A DNA stretch of 64,000 nucleotides from Pseudonocardia autotrophica (GCF_000717175.1 NZ_JNYD01000026.1:1-64000); one strand, 5' to 3'; shown: positions 1-8,789, counted from the stretch's first letter. Notes: generated by a model not told the origin, from the letters alone. A program made the numbers and translations.

Positions 1-1600
1 GGCCCCCGACGAACTCGGGCTCGCCCTGGGTGCGACCCGGTTGACCGCGAAAACCCTGCTCGCCCGGGCCGCACGGCTGACCCGGCTGTTCCCCGCCACC
101 CTGGCCGCCTGGCGGGAAGGCCGGCTCGACGAGGCCCGGGTGCTGGACCTGCTCGAGGTCACCGCGGTGCTGCCCGACGACCTCGCCGTGCTCGTCGAGG
201 CCCGGGCGCTGGAACGCGCGCAGGGCAAGACCCGCCCGCAGTGGCGGGCGCTGCTGCGCCGGCTGATCGCCCGGCTCGACCCCGACGGCGCACACCGCCG
301 CCACACCACCGCCCGCACCACCCGCGAAGTCAGCTACCGCCCGCTCCCGGACGGGATGGGCTCGATCTGGGCCCGGCTCTCCGCGGTCGACACCGAAGCG
401 GTCTGGCAGACCCTGTGCCGGCTGGCCAAAGCCCTGGGTCCGGACGACCCACGCACCATGGACCAGCGCCGCGCCGACCTGCTGGTCGACCTGTGCCCCG
501 GCCGCCTCACCCTCACCGACACCACCGCAGTCACCGAACAGGTCACCGCCGCCCTCGCCCACCTGCGCGACAGCTACAACCCCGGCGCCGACACCGACGG
601 CACGGCCGCTGCAAGGGCCACGACTGAAGATGCAGGCGCCTCCGGCACGCAGACCGGTCCCGCCGTCGCGCAGGCCGATGCCGCAGGCCCCGCCACCGCC
701 CGCCAGGCCAGCACAGACCCGACGAGTGCAGACCCGGCCGAGGCCGCCGGCGGTTCCGGAGAGAGCCCTCCACCCGAACCGCGACCAGGCGGAGAGACCG
801 CCAACCCGCTCGGGGAAGCCGCACTGGCGGTCAGCGAGGCACAACTCGCGGCCGCGGTCGAGGCCGCGGTCGAGGCCGTGCTCACCCACCGCCCGGACCC
901 GCAGGCGGTCGGGCGCGGGAAGCCGTTGATCCAGGTCGTGGTCGGCTACGACACCCTCACCGGTGCTTCCGACACCCCGGCCGAACTCGTCGGCTACGGC
1001 CCCATCCCGGCCGGGCTCGCCCGCGAAGCCGCCGCCGACGGCGTCTGGAAACGCCTGATCACCGACCCGCTGTCCGGGGCGCTGCTCGACCACGGCCGCA
1101 CCCTCTACCGACCACCCGCCGCCCTGCGCGACTTCGTCGTCGCCCGCGACCAGACCTGCCGGTTCCCCACCTGCAACCGCCGCGCCCTCGACGGCGACCT
1201 CGATCACCACCAGCGCGCCGCGGACCGCGGGCCCACCTACGAGCGCAACCTGCACGGGCTGTGCAGACACCACCACACCCTCAAGGAGCACGAGGACTGG
1301 CAGGTCCTCGCCCACCCCGACGGCTCGCTGACCTGGATCACCCCCACCGGACACCGGTACCTCAGCAAGCCCTACGACTACCGACCCTTCACCACCGCGC
1401 CCGACGCCGAGCCGATCGTGCCGGATCCGGAGGCCGCAGCAGAGTTCGCCGCCCGCGCCCAACGCGACGCCGACACCGACACCGACCAGCCCGGCGACAC
1501 CCCACCCACCCCACCCACTGCCCCGCCCGGTGGCTGGACCCTCGCCAGCATGCGCGGCGACCTCATACCCGCCGACCTCGACGACCCCGCCCCCTTCTGA
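1..1600 (+). CDS. DUF222 / HNH endonuclease domain protein, 5' end cut by window edge
   Basis: The reading frame is open from base 2 and continues in from the left, so the gene is 5'-truncated here; the TTG at 41 is internal. The opening residues (ELGLALGATRLTAKTLL) resemble the conserved start of DUF222. A low-complexity Ala/Thr/Pro/Glu linker follows (about bases 590-850). The C-terminal part carries an HNH-type zinc site: CRFPTCNRR, then DLDHHQR, then HGLCRHHHTLK (about 1158-1290). Proteins of this layout are multicopy in actinobacteria such as mycobacteria and Pseudonocardia. Their role is unproven; a nuclease linked to mobile elements or repair is often suggested. No mobile-element partner is visible. 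Family call is firm, function is not. Confidence 0.85.
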   Translation, partial: APDELGLALGATRLTAKTLLARAARLTRLFPATLAAWREGRLDEARVLDLLEVTAVLPDDLAVLVEARALERAQGKTRPQWRALLRRLIARLDPDGAHRRHTTARTTREVSYRPLPDGMGSIWARLSAVDTEAVWQTLCRLAKALGPDDPRTMDQRRADLLVDLCPGRLTLTDTTAVTEQVTAALAHLRDSYNPGADTDGTAAARATTEDAGASGTQTGPAVAQADAAGPATARQASTDPTSADPAEAAGGSGESPPPEPRPGGETANPLGEAALAVSEAQLAAAVEAAVEAVLTHRPDPQAVGRGKPLIQVVVGYDTLTGASDTPAELVGYGPIPAGLAREAAADGVWKRLITDPLSGALLDHGRTLYRPPAALRDFVVARDQTCRFPTCNRRALDGDLDHHQRAADRGPTYERNLHGLCRHHHTLKEHEDWQVLAHPDGSLTWITPTGHRYLSKPYDYRPFTTAPDAEPIVPDPEAAAEFAARAQRDADTDTDQPGDTPPTPPTAPPGGWTLASMRGDLIPADLDDPAPF

Positions 1601-2004
1601 TCGCGCGATACCGCAGCCCTGGCCTACCTCGGCCACCGCTCCCGCACGATCACCCGCCGCGTCCCCCCTCAACCCCTCGGCGAGCCGACGTAGAGCGTCG
1701 AGCCCCCCGTCCAGTACGCATGCGAGAGCGGCCGTGCCCTGCAGCGGATTGACCCAGAGCCGGTTCCGCACCTCGCTGCCGACACTGTGCGCTCGAACGT
1801 TCATCACCTCTGCTCCGATCTGACGATCAGCTGCCACAGCCGCTCGTGGCGCCGATCTCGATCTCACGCCGCCAGGCTCGCGGTCGCCGCCCCGCCCACA
1901 TCGGACGCCACCACTGAAGCTGGACAAATCTTGCCGAACGTACGTTAAGGTCTCCCGGCGACACTGTGCCCCATGTCACCTCGACGAGGACGTCAGGAGA
2001 CCCT
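1601..2004. other. Gene-poor spacer with promoter-like region
   Basis: This 404-bp gap lies between the HNH gene and the MFS gene. Open frames here lack a convincing start or codon bias. A short stretch after base 1609 can be read as a recombinase-like peptide, but it is too short to call. Two palindromes are visible: GAACGTTC at 1795-1802 and AACGTACGTT at 1937-1946. The second sits about 60 bp before the MFS start and could be an operator. Confidence 0.5.
1937..1946. promoter_or_regulatory. Palindrome AACGTACGTT, candidate operator of the MFS gene
   Basis: A perfect 10-bp palindrome lies 58 bp before the GTG start at 2005. The related GAACGTTC occurs at 1795-1802. Size and position fit a TetR- or MarR-type operator. 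No regulator is adjacent, so the cognate protein is unknown. Confidence 0.35.
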
Positions 2005-3297
2005 GTGACTCCCCAGACCCGCACCCGCTGGGTGATCGCCCTGCTCATGCTGTTCGTGGCGATCAACTTCGCCGACAAGTCGATCATCGGGCTCGCCGCG
2101 GCCCCCATGATGAAGGAGCTCGGGCTCAGCGCCACCGAGTACGGCACCATCGCCAGCTCCTTCTACCTGCTGTTCAGCATCTCGGCCGTCGTGTTCGGCT
2201 TCCTCGGCAACCGGTTCTCCGCGAAGTGGATGCTGGTGGCGCTGGCGGTGATCTGGTCCGCCGCGCAGCTGCCGATCCTGGTGCCCGCCGCGGGCTTCGC
2301 GGTCCTGCTGATCACCCGCGTCCTGCTGGGCGCGGGCGAGGGGCCCGGCATCCCGCTCGGTATGCACGTCGCCTTCTCCTGGGTGGAGGAGCGCAAGCGC
2401 GGGTTCACCGCGGCTTTGCTGACCGTCGGCTCCGGCCTCGGCGTGATCATCGGCGCCCCCCTGCTCAACGCGGCCATCGCCGCATGGGGTTGGCGCTCCG
2501 CCTTCGGCATCCTCGGCGCCATCGGGCTGCTCTGGGCGATCGCGTGGGTGATCGTCGGCGGCGACGGCCCGTTCGCCACCACCGCCGCGAAGTCCGCCCC
2601 GGTCACGCCGGCCGCCACCGACGAGCCGCGCGTGCCGTACCGCCGGCTGCTCACCTCCGGTACCTGGCTGGGCACGATGTTCTCCGGGTTCACCGTCTAC
2701 TGGGGCCTCGCGCTCGCCATCGCGTTCCTGCCGCTCTACCTCGGCCAGGCCGGCTTCAGCGGCACCGCCCTCGGCTTCGTGGTGACCGTCCCGGCGTACA
2801 TCTCGATCGTGTTCATGCTGGTCGGCGGGTGGCTGTCGCAGCGCCTGCTCCGCCGCGGCCTGTCCCGGCACCTCGCCCAGGGCGTGCTCGGCGGGGCATT
2901 CGCGCTCGTCGCCGGGATCAGCATGCTGCTGATCACCCGGGTCGACGCGCCGATCCTGCTGCTCCCGTTCGTCGCGCTGGCGTTCGGGATCGGCAACTCG
3001 CAGACCCCGCTCTCGCAGGCGGCCGTCGCGGACGTGACGCCGACCCGCCAGCGGGGCGCCACCCTGGGCATCTGGTACGCGATCGTCGCTGTGGCGAGCG
3101 TCGTGTCGCCGCTGCTCACCGGCGTACTGGTCGACGCCGCACCCACCCCCGTCGAGGGGTACGCGCGGGCCTTCGACATCGCAGGTCTGCTGATGGTGCT
3201 CGGCGGCCTCACCGCCATGCTCGTGGTGCGGCCGGACCGGGACGCCGCGCGGCACGGCCTGCGCCGCGCCGTCGCCCGGCCGACGCCCGTCGCCTGA
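2005..3297 (+). CDS. MFS transporter
   Basis: This is a 430-residue inner-membrane carrier with about 12 hydrophobic segments. It has the MFS layout: an N-terminal helix (ALLMLFVAINFADKSIIG), an RFSAKW-type loop 2-3, a charged central loop around residues 195-215 and a second six-helix half. The D at the end of helix 1 and the GAGEGP segment resemble the anion:cation symporter branch, which moves organic anions. I chose GTG 2005 because AGGAGA lies 5 bp upstream; the ATG at 1966 would add an unlikely leader. No catabolic gene is adjacent, so the substrate is unknown. A strong hairpin follows the stop. Confidence 0.85.
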   Translation: MTPQTRTRWVIALLMLFVAINFADKSIIGLAAAPMMKELGLSATEYGTIASSFYLLFSISAVVFGFLGNRFSAKWMLVALAVIWSAAQLPILVPAAGFAVLLITRVLLGAGEGPGIPLGMHVAFSWVEERKRGFTAALLTVGSGLGVIIGAPLLNAAIAAWGWRSAFGILGAIGLLWAIAWVIVGGDGPFATTAAKSAPVTPAATDEPRVPYRRLLTSGTWLGTMFSGFTVYWGLALAIAFLPLYLGQAGFSGTALGFVVTVPAYISIVFMLVGGWLSQRLLRRGLSRHLAQGVLGGAFALVAGISMLLITRVDAPILLLPFVALAFGIGNSQTPLSQAAVADVTPTRQRGATLGIWYAIVAVASVVSPLLTGVLVDAAPTPVEGYARAFDIAGLLMVLGGLTAMLVVRPDRDAARHGLRRAVARPTPVA

Positions 3298-3304
3298 CGA
3301 CGAC

Positions 3305-3334
3305 GTGCGGGCCCGGCACACGCCGGGCCCGCAC
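3305..3334 (+). terminator. Terminator-like hairpin after the MFS gene
   Basis: A perfect 13-bp stem (GTGCGGGCCCGGC paired with its complement) closes a four-base ACAC loop 7 bp after the MFS stop. There is no T-run, which is common for actinobacterial terminators. Confidence 0.7.
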
Positions 3335-3494
3335 CGTCGGCCCGTCCACGTCGATGACGTCGCCCATGATCGACGATCACCCGATCGGCCGTAGGCGGGG
3401 GCGATGAGTTCCGCGTGGGGCCCCGGTCTCCCGTGCGACACCCCGACAGAGCACGCACTCCGGACCGACCGGTCCGCAGCGAGGAGGCACCCCG

Positions 3495-3899
3495 ATGGCC
3501 ACCACCCAGATCTTCGTCAACCTGCCGATCACCGACCTGGCGACCACCCGCGCGTTCTGGACCGCACTGGGCTACACGTTCAACCCCGACTTCTCCGGCG
3601 ACGAGTCGCTCGCGCTCGAGATCGGGCCGGGCATCTCCGCGATGCTGCTGTCCCACTCGCACTTCGGTGGGTTCACGGTCAAGCCCATCGCCGACGGCAG
3701 CGCCACCGAGGCGATCCTGGCCCTCGGCGTCGACAGCCGGGACGAGGTCGACCGGCTCGCCGACGCGGCCCTCGCGAACGGCGGCGCGAAGGCGCAGGAC
3801 CCGCAGGACCACGGCTTCATGTACGGCCGCTCGTTCCTCGACCCGGACGGCCACCACTGGGAGGTCGTGTGGATGGACCCCGACGCCGGCCAGGGCTGA
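3495..3899 (+). CDS. VOC (glyoxalase/bleomycin-resistance) family protein
   Basis: This 134-residue protein has the vicinal-oxygen-chelate fold with two beta-alpha-beta-beta-beta halves. It starts with IFVNLPITDLATTRAFWTALG and ends with FLDPDGHHWEVVWMDP, the usual C-terminal pattern with the metal-ligand Glu/His region. Members act as dioxygenases, isomerases or binding proteins, and the sequence does not say which. The spacing of conserved positions resembles the small stand-alone VOC proteins often annotated as lactoylglutathione-lyase-like. The ATG is preceded by GAGGAGG at good spacing. The next gene is convergent. Confidence 0.85.
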   Translation: MATTQIFVNLPITDLATTRAFWTALGYTFNPDFSGDESLALEIGPGISAMLLSHSHFGGFTVKPIADGSATEAILALGVDSRDEVDRLADAALANGGAKAQDPQDHGFMYGRSFLDPDGHHWEVVWMDPDAGQG

Positions 3900-3911
3900 T
3901 CCGCCTCCGCG

Positions 3912-4817
3912 TCAGCTCACCCAGCCCCGGTCGGCGGTGAACCCCACCGACATCGCGGGCGGCGGGTCGAGGTCGCGCAACCGCCGGTACAGCTCGGCCC
4001 GCACGCCGTCGAGGTCCTCGACCGTGCGGGCCGTCGAGCGGGCGTCGACGACGAAGTCGACCTCCAGGTCGAGCCGGCCCCCGACCTTGCCGGCCCGGAC
4101 GAACGACTCGGCGAAGCCGTAGGCGTCCTCGACCGCGCGCACCTCCGCCCGGATGCGGTCGAGGACCTCCGCGGGCGGCGCCATCGTGAGGATCTCGCGG
4201 CCGCTGCGCAGGATGAGCCGCACCGGGACCGGCAGGAACGCTGCCGACGCGAGCACGACCATGACGGGGTCGACGTAGGCGGCCGCCGCGGCCCGCCCGG
4301 TCGCCTCCAGGGCCCAGGCGACGCCGAACCCGACGAGCACCCCGACGCTGAGCAGCGTGTCCCCCGCCCACTCCGCCGCCTCCGCGCGCGCCAGGTCCGA
4401 GCCGCGTGCGGACATCCGCCGCAGCAGAGCCGTCACGACCACGCCGCCGAGCGTCGACACCACGCCGTAGACCAGCGCGGCGCGCACGGCGATCCCGGTG
4501 GGCCCGGCGAGCAGCTCGAGCACCGCGCCGACCAGGGCGTACACGCAGAGCCCGGCCATCGCCGCCGCCTTGAGGACGACCGCGAGCGGCTCCCACGCCT
4601 CGCGCCCCCAGGGGTACCGCTCGTCCGGGCCGCGGCGCGCGGTGCGCAGGGCCAGGACCGCGAGCAGGGTGAGCCCGACGCTCGCGAAGGAGTAGAGGCC
4701 GTCGAACACGATCAGCCGGGAGCCGGTGAGCGCGCCCCACACCAGCGCGAGCACCGCGAACCCGGCGGAGGCCCAGAGCGAGATCGCCAGGACCCGGTCG
4801 TCCCGCGAGGAGGTCAC
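3912..4817 (-). CDS. Cation diffusion facilitator (CDF) family transporter
   Basis: This 301-residue membrane protein has about six hydrophobic helices followed by a roughly 90-residue cytoplasmic tail. The pattern SRLIVFDGLYSFASVG in helix 2 replaces the HxxxD/DxxxD metal site seen in classical CDF zinc exporters: a D is kept within FDGLYS. In helix 5, AEAAEWAGDTLLS supplies the second site. It probably exports a divalent metal by proton antiport, but the atypical residues make the ion uncertain. I placed the start at GTG 4817; the frame stays open upstream only because it runs through the 18-bp repeat array of the divergent TetR gene and gives a repetitive VVLG peptide. Confidence 0.8.
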   Translation of the reverse strand: MTSSRDDRVLAISLWASAGFAVLALVWGALTGSRLIVFDGLYSFASVGLTLLAVLALRTARRGPDERYPWGREAWEPLAVVLKAAAMAGLCVYALVGAVLELLAGPTGIAVRAALVYGVVSTLGGVVVTALLRRMSARGSDLARAEAAEWAGDTLLSVGVLVGFGVAWALEATGRAAAAAYVDPVMVVLASAAFLPVPVRLILRSGREILTMAPPAEVLDRIRAEVRAVEDAYGFAESFVRAGKVGGRLDLEVDFVVDARSTARTVEDLDGVRAELYRRLRDLDPPPAMSVGFTADRGWVS

Positions 4818-4852
4818 GGCCGGACGGTAGCGTGGAGAACGACCGTTTCCCG

Positions 4853-4960
4853 CGAGGACCACGGGCGGACCGAGGACCACCGCCGTTCCGAGGACCACCG
4901 CCACACCGAGGACCACCGCCACACCGAGGACCACCGCCATACCGAGGACCACCGCCATGC
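4853..4960 (+). repeat. Six tandem 18-bp repeats covering the RBS and start of the TetR gene
   Basis: The unit CGAGGACCACCGCCACAC repeats at 4871, 4889, 4907, 4925 and 4943, with a degenerate copy at 4853. Each copy has a Shine-Dalgarno-like GAGGA and, 7-8 bp on, the place where the start codon falls. Only the last copy ends in ATG (4957). The unit is a multiple of three, so copy-number changes would not shift the frame. Confidence 0.9.
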
Positions 4961-5523
4961 CGCCCTTCGACACCGAGGCCGCCCGCACCCGGCTGCTCGA
5001 CGCCGCGGAGGAGCTCTTCTACGCCCGCGGCATCCAGGCCGTCGGCATGGACGACATCCGGAGCGGCGCGGGGCTGCCGCTCAAGCGCGTCTACGCGCTG
5101 TACCCGGCCAAGGAGAGCCTCGTCGAGGCCTACCTCGAACGGCGCGACGTGCGGTGGCGGGGCCGGCTCGCCGCCGCGGTCGAGGAGGTCGACGACCCGG
5201 ACGGCCGGATCCTCGCCGTGTTCGACTGGCTCGGCGCCTGGTTCCGCGAGCCCGGCTTCCGCGGCTGCGCGTGGATCAACGGGTTCGGCGAGCTCGGCGC
5301 GGTGTCGGCGGCGATGGCCCGCCAGGCCCGCGCGCACAAGCGGGCGTTCGCCGACTACCTTGACGGCCTGGTCGCCGCGGCCGGCCTGCCCGCCGACGTC
5401 GGCCCGCAGCTACTGCTGCTCGCCGAGGGCGCGATGGTCACGGCCGGGATCTTCGGCACGGACGCTCCGGCCGCCCAGGCCCGCACCGCCGCCGCAGCGC
5501 TCCTCCGGGCCGCGCGCGGCTGA
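4957..5523 (+). CDS. TetR/AcrR family transcriptional regulator
   Basis: This 188-residue protein has an N-terminal helix-turn-helix of TetR type ([22 protein letters not shown], then [22 protein letters not shown]) and a C-terminal ligand-binding domain with a GCAWING motif common in this subfamily. TetR proteins usually repress neighbouring genes and release DNA on binding a small ligand. Twin inverted repeats lie just downstream, in front of the DUF1348 gene, and are the best candidate operators. The ATG is in the last unit of an 18-bp tandem repeat that supplies several Shine-Dalgarno copies. The CDF gene is divergent. Confidence 0.9.
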   Translation: MPPFDTEAARTRLLDAAEELFYARGIQAVGMDDIRSGAGLPLKRVYALYPAKESLVEAYLERRDVRWRGRLAAAVEEVDDPDGRILAVFDWLGAWFREPGFRGCAWINGFGELGAVSAAMARQARAHKRAFADYLDGLVAAAGLPADVGPQLLLLAEGAMVTAGIFGTDAPAAQARTAAAALLRAARG

Positions 5524-5577
5524 CCAGATGTCCGTCCGGTTACCGGCGGACAACAGCGTGTGACCGGCGTTGTTCGA

Positions 5578-5618
5578 AGAACGCCGGTTCTCTACGGTCC
5601 GGGAGAACGCACGTTCTC
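5578..5618 (+). promoter_or_regulatory. Twin inverted repeats, candidate TetR operators
   Basis: AGAAC-GCCG-GTTCT lies at 5578-5591 and GAGAAC-GCAC-GTTCTC at 5603-5618. They are about 26 bp apart centre to centre, between the TetR gene and the DUF1348 gene. The shared core is GAAC-N4-GTTC. Confidence 0.6.
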
Positions 5619-5639
5619 AACCCGTCAGGAGCCGACGCC

Positions 5640-6098
5640 GTGGCCGACCGACCGCCCCTCCCCCCGTTCACCCTCGAGACCGCACGGAAGAAGGTCCAGG
5701 CCGCCGAGGACGCCTGGAACACCTGCGACCCGGAGAAGGTGTCGCTCGCCTACAGCGAGGACTCCGTGTGGCGCAACCGCGACCGCTTCGTCCGCGGCCG
5801 TGCGGAGATCGTCGCCTTCCTCACGGAGAAGTGGGAGCGCGAGCTCGACTACGCGCTGCGGAAGTCGCTGTGGACCTTCGCCGGCAACCGCATCGCCGTC
5901 CGCTTCCAGTACGAGTGTCACGACGCCGCCGGCACCTGGTACCGCAGTTACGGCAACGAGAACTGGGAGTTCGACGAGCACGGGCTGATGGTCCGGCGCG
6001 AGGCCAGCATCAACGACCTCGTGATCGACGAGTCCGACCGGCGGATCTTCGGACCGCGCAACGAGGCCGACCGCGACCTGGAGATCCCGTTGCAGTAG
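5640..6098 (+). CDS. DUF1348 family (NTF2-like fold) protein
   Basis: This 152-residue protein matches the DUF1348 family: the opening [20 protein letters not shown], the middle [20 protein letters not shown] and the [15 protein letters not shown] region are typical. The fold is a small alpha+beta cone like SnoaL/NTF2. No reaction has been assigned to the family with confidence. The start is GTG 5640, preceded by CAGGAG. Its position directly behind the TetR gene and twin inverted repeats suggests inducible expression controlled by that TetR. It ends 7 bp before the convergent MarR gene. Confidence 0.85.
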   Translation: MADRPPLPPFTLETARKKVQAAEDAWNTCDPEKVSLAYSEDSVWRNRDRFVRGRAEIVAFLTEKWERELDYALRKSLWTFAGNRIAVRFQYECHDAAGTWYRSYGNENWEFDEHGLMVRREASINDLVIDESDRRIFGPRNEADRDLEIPLQ

Positions 6099-6105
6099 CG
6101 CCGGG

Positions 6106-6594
6106 TCAGCAGCCGTCCGCCGCACTGATCTCCTCGGCGACCCGGCAGGCGGAGGCGCCGTCGTGCCCCGTGCCGGTGGCGAGGCGGCGCAGGAGCTCCC
6201 GGAGCGTGTCCCGCTCGGCCGGCTCGAGCGGGGCGAGGAGCCGCTCCTCGGCCTCGCGGAGCCTGCGGTCGAGCTCGCAGAGCCGCTCGCGGCCGGCCGC
6301 AGTGAGGACGATCCGGCGGGCCCGGCGGTCCGCCGGGTCCGGGCGGCGCTCGACCAGGCCGGCGCCCTCCAGCTCGTCGAGCAGGTAGGTCATCACGGTC
6401 CGGTCGACGCCCAGCATCCGGGCGATGGCGAGCTGGGTGCTGACCTCGCCGTCGTTCGCGGCGGCGAGCACCTGATAGCCGCGCGGGCCTCCGGGCAGCC
6501 CGGAGACCACCTCCTGCGCTGTGTGCAGGTGCGCGCGGGTGACCCGGCCCAGCGCCCAGCCGAGGTCGGCGTCGACGCGCTGCGGGGTGGTCAC
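6106..6594 (-). CDS. MarR family transcriptional regulator
   Basis: This 162-residue winged-helix protein has a recognition helix region (TQLAIARMLGVDRTVMTYLLDELEGAGLVERRPDPADRRAR) with the DRR wing signature of MarR. It is divergent from a flavin azoreductase, the arrangement seen when MarR repressors control quinone- or electrophile-responsive reductases. I chose GTG 6594. A TAGTCT -10-like hexamer sits 7 bp upstream on the minus strand, so the transcript may be leaderless. The TTG at 6633 is possible but would place translation inside the promoter. Regulating the divergent gene and itself is inferred. Confidence 0.85.
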   Translation of the reverse strand: MTTPQRVDADLGWALGRVTRAHLHTAQEVVSGLPGGPRGYQVLAAANDGEVSTQLAIARMLGVDRTVMTYLLDELEGAGLVERRPDPADRRARRIVLTAAGRERLCELDRRLREAEERLLAPLEPAERDTLRELLRRLATGTGHDGASACRVAEEISAADGC

Positions 6595-6601
6595 GCCGTC
6601 G

Positions 6602-6665
6602 AGACTACCTGTGGTGAGGCGCTCTGTTGACAAGATAGTCTGTAAAGCAGAACATCTAGTTGACA
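6602..6665. promoter_or_regulatory. Divergent promoter region of MarR and azoreductase genes
   Basis: Two direct TTGACA copies lie at 6627-6632 and 6660-6665. The first can serve as -35 for the plus-strand reductase, with a -10 near 6650. On the minus strand TAGTCT at 6607-6602 can be the -10 of the MarR gene. The region is less GC-rich than its surroundings. A clean MarR palindrome is not evident. Confidence 0.4.
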
Positions 6666-6689
6666 GCGTTTCCCCTCCCGGAGGTTCCC

Positions 6690-7334
6690 GTGTCCCTGTT
6701 CCGCCTCGACAGCAGCATCCGCACCGAGGGCTCGGTGAGCCGCGAGGTCGCCGACACCCTCGAGCGGGCCTACCTCGACCAGCACCCGGGCGGCGCGGTC
6801 GTGCGCCGCGACCTGGTCGCCGACCCGATCCCCGTCGACGCGTGGCCGACCGCCGCGCTGGCCGGCTTCACCCCCGAGGACCAGCGCACGGACGCCCAGC
6901 GGGAGGCCCTCGGGCTGGCCGCCCGGCTGGCCGACGAGGTGCTCCGCGCCGACGCCGTCGTCCTCGCGACGCCGCTCTACAACTTCGGGGTGTCCCAGCA
7001 CCTCAAGGCCTGGATCGACCTGCTCATCACCGACCCGCGCTTCGCGCCCGGCACGGCGCCGCTGGCCGGCCGTTCCGTCGCGCTGGTCGTCGCGCGCGGC
7101 GGCGGCTACGGCGCCGGTACGCCCCGCGAGGGCTGGGACCACGCCACCGGCTGGATCGTCCGGATCCTCGCCGACGTCTGGGGCGCCGACGTCACGCTCA
7201 TCGAGGCCGAGCTGACCCTGGCCGACGTGCAGCCCGCGATGGCCGAGCTCCGGCCCCTCGCCGCGCAGGTCCGGGCGCAGGCGCACGAGCGGGCCGAGAC
7301 CGTCGGCAAGGACTTCGGCCGGACCGCCGCCTGA
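6690..7334 (+). CDS. FMN-dependent NADH-azoreductase-like flavodoxin-fold protein
   Basis: This 214-residue protein has the flavodoxin-like fold of AzoR/NQO-type reductases. It opens with SLFRLDSSIR and carries the flavin-contact signature ATPLYNFGVSQHLKAWIDLL near residue 95, plus a GGGYG loop. Members reduce quinones and azo dyes by two electrons using NAD(P)H and FMN, often as protection against electrophiles. The start is GTG 6690 because GGAGG lies 5 bp upstream. It is divergent from a MarR regulator, which is its likely repressor. Confidence 0.85.
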   Translation: MSLFRLDSSIRTEGSVSREVADTLERAYLDQHPGGAVVRRDLVADPIPVDAWPTAALAGFTPEDQRTDAQREALGLAARLADEVLRADAVVLATPLYNFGVSQHLKAWIDLLITDPRFAPGTAPLAGRSVALVVARGGGYGAGTPREGWDHATGWIVRILADVWGADVTLIEAELTLADVQPAMAELRPLAAQVRAQAHERAETVGKDFGRTAA

Positions 7335-7365
7335 CGCTCCCGGCCCCCGTGGAAACCTGACACCC

Positions 7366-8145
7366 GTGCTGCGGGTGGAGGGGGTCCACAAGCGATACCG
7401 GCACGGCCCGCCGGTCCTGGCCGGCGTCGACCTCGCCCTCGGGCCCGGCGCACCGGTGGTGCTCGCCGGCGGCAACGGGTCCGGCAAGTCGACGCTGCTG
7501 CGCATCGTGGCCGGCTGTGCCGTCCCCACCGCGGGCCGGGTGACCGGGCGGCCCGCGGTCGTCGGGTACCTCCCGGACCGCTTCCCGGCCCAGCTGCGCC
7601 TGCCCGCCGACGCCTACCTGCGCCACCTCGCGCGGATCCGGGGCGTCCGGCCCGAGCCCGGCCTGCTCGACCGCCTCGGGTTCGCCGGGCCGCGCCGCGA
7701 GCCGATGGCCCGGCTGTCGAAGGGCAACGCGCAGAAGGTCGGGCTCGCCCAGGCGCTCGGCGCCGGAGCGGGCCTGATCGTGCTCGACGAGCCGTGGGCC
7801 GGCCTCGACGCGGCGGCGGCGGACACCCTCGCCGACCTGCTCGCCGAGGCGGCGGCCGAGGCGACGGTGCTGGTCACCGACCACACCGGGCGGGCCGCGC
7901 GCCTCCGCGGCGCCCGGCACCTGCGGCTGGCCGGGGGACGGGTCGGCGAGGCCCCGCCTCCCCCGCCGGCCGTCGCGATCGTGCTGCGCTGCCCGGACGC
8001 CGAGCAGGTCCGGCGCCGGCTCGCGCCGGCGGGGCGGCTCGAGGGCGGGCGGCTGCACCTGCACGCCGCGCCCGCCGAGTCCGACGCGGTGCTGTTCACG
8101 GCGCTGCAGCTGGGGTGCTCGGTCGAGTCGGTCGGGCCCGCGTGA
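7366..8145 (+). CDS. ABC transporter ATP-binding protein
   Basis: This 259-residue nucleotide-binding domain has Walker A GGNGSGKST near residue 36, the signature LSKGNAQKVGLAQAL (LSGGQ variant), Walker B LIVLDEPWAGLD and an H-loop TDHTGRA. The C-terminal 60 residues carry a variable extension. It couples ATP hydrolysis to the permease encoded next; their GTGA stop/start overlap makes translational coupling likely. This class (ABC-2-like exporters of one ATPase plus one small permease) often handles drugs or peptides. Nothing in the sequence gives the substrate. Confidence 0.88.
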   Translation: MLRVEGVHKRYRHGPPVLAGVDLALGPGAPVVLAGGNGSGKSTLLRIVAGCAVPTAGRVTGRPAVVGYLPDRFPAQLRLPADAYLRHLARIRGVRPEPGLLDRLGFAGPRREPMARLSKGNAQKVGLAQALGAGAGLIVLDEPWAGLDAAAADTLADLLAEAAAEATVLVTDHTGRAARLRGARHLRLAGGRVGEAPPPPPAVAIVLRCPDAEQVRRRLAPAGRLEGGRLHLHAAPAESDAVLFTALQLGCSVESVGPA

Positions 8146-8789
8146 CCGCCGTCGCCGTGGCGCGCTACCTGCTGGCCGACGCCGTGCGGTCGCAGCGCGT
8201 GGTGCTCCCCGTCGTGCTGCAGGTGGCGGTGCTCGCGGTGCTGTTCGGCGGCGATCCCGGCCGGCTGCCGGAGCCGTGGGGTGCCTCGGTGCTCACGCTC
8301 TACCCGGTCGCGGCCTGGCTCGCGCTCACCGTCGCGCACACCGAGGACCCGGTGCAGCGGGGCGTCACCGTCGCCGCGGCGGGCGGGTTCGGGCCGGTCG
8401 CGGCCGGGACGCTGCTGGTCGCCCTGGCCGGGGACGGCGGGCTCGCCGTGCTCAGCGTGGTGTGGCCGCTGGTCACGACCCCGTACTCCGCCTCGCCTGC
8501 GGTCGTCGTCGCCGGGCTGCTGGCGCACCTCGCGGCCGGGGCGACGGGCACGGCCGTCGGTCTGCTGTGCGCGCGGCCGTGGATCCGCCGGATCGGCCGG
8601 TCGTTGCTGGTCGGGGCGGTCGTGGTGATCGCGACCGCCGTGCAGCCGTGGCTGCCGCCGGTCGGCAGCGCCGTGCACGCCCTGGAGCGCGGGGCGGGGC
8701 CGGACGCGTTCGTGCTCCCGGTCCTCCTCGCGCTGGGCGTGGCCGTGCTGGTCGCCTGGGCGGGCGTCGTGCGGGCCCGCCGGGAGTGA
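8142..8789 (+). CDS. ABC transporter membrane protein (putative permease)
   Basis: This 215-residue, very hydrophobic protein has about six membrane segments and ends in a short Arg-rich tail. It starts at GTG 8142, overlapping the ATPase stop by 4 bp, so it is almost certainly the partner permease. Sequence similarity to named families is low, as is usual for small ABC-2-type permeases. The downstream gene is convergent, 3 bp away. Confidence 0.75.
   Translation: MTAVAVARYLLADAVRSQRVVLPVVLQVAVLAVLFGGDPGRLPEPWGASVLTLYPVAAWLALTVAHTEDPVQRGVTVAAAGGFGPVAAGTLLVALAGDGGLAVLSVVWPLVTTPYSASPAVVVAGLLAHLAAGATGTAVGLLCARPWIRRIGRSLLVGAVVVIATAVQPWLPPVGSAVHALERGAGPDAFVLPVLLALGVAVLVAWAGVVRARRE

Noticed and set aside
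1609..1665. Recombinase-like peptide after the HNH gene
   Set aside because: Only a short stretch resembles an integrase end; no start, catalytic residues or attachment site.
4818..4988. Longer start for the CDF transporter
   Set aside because: The extension would be coded by the 18-bp repeat of the opposite strand and gives a repetitive peptide.
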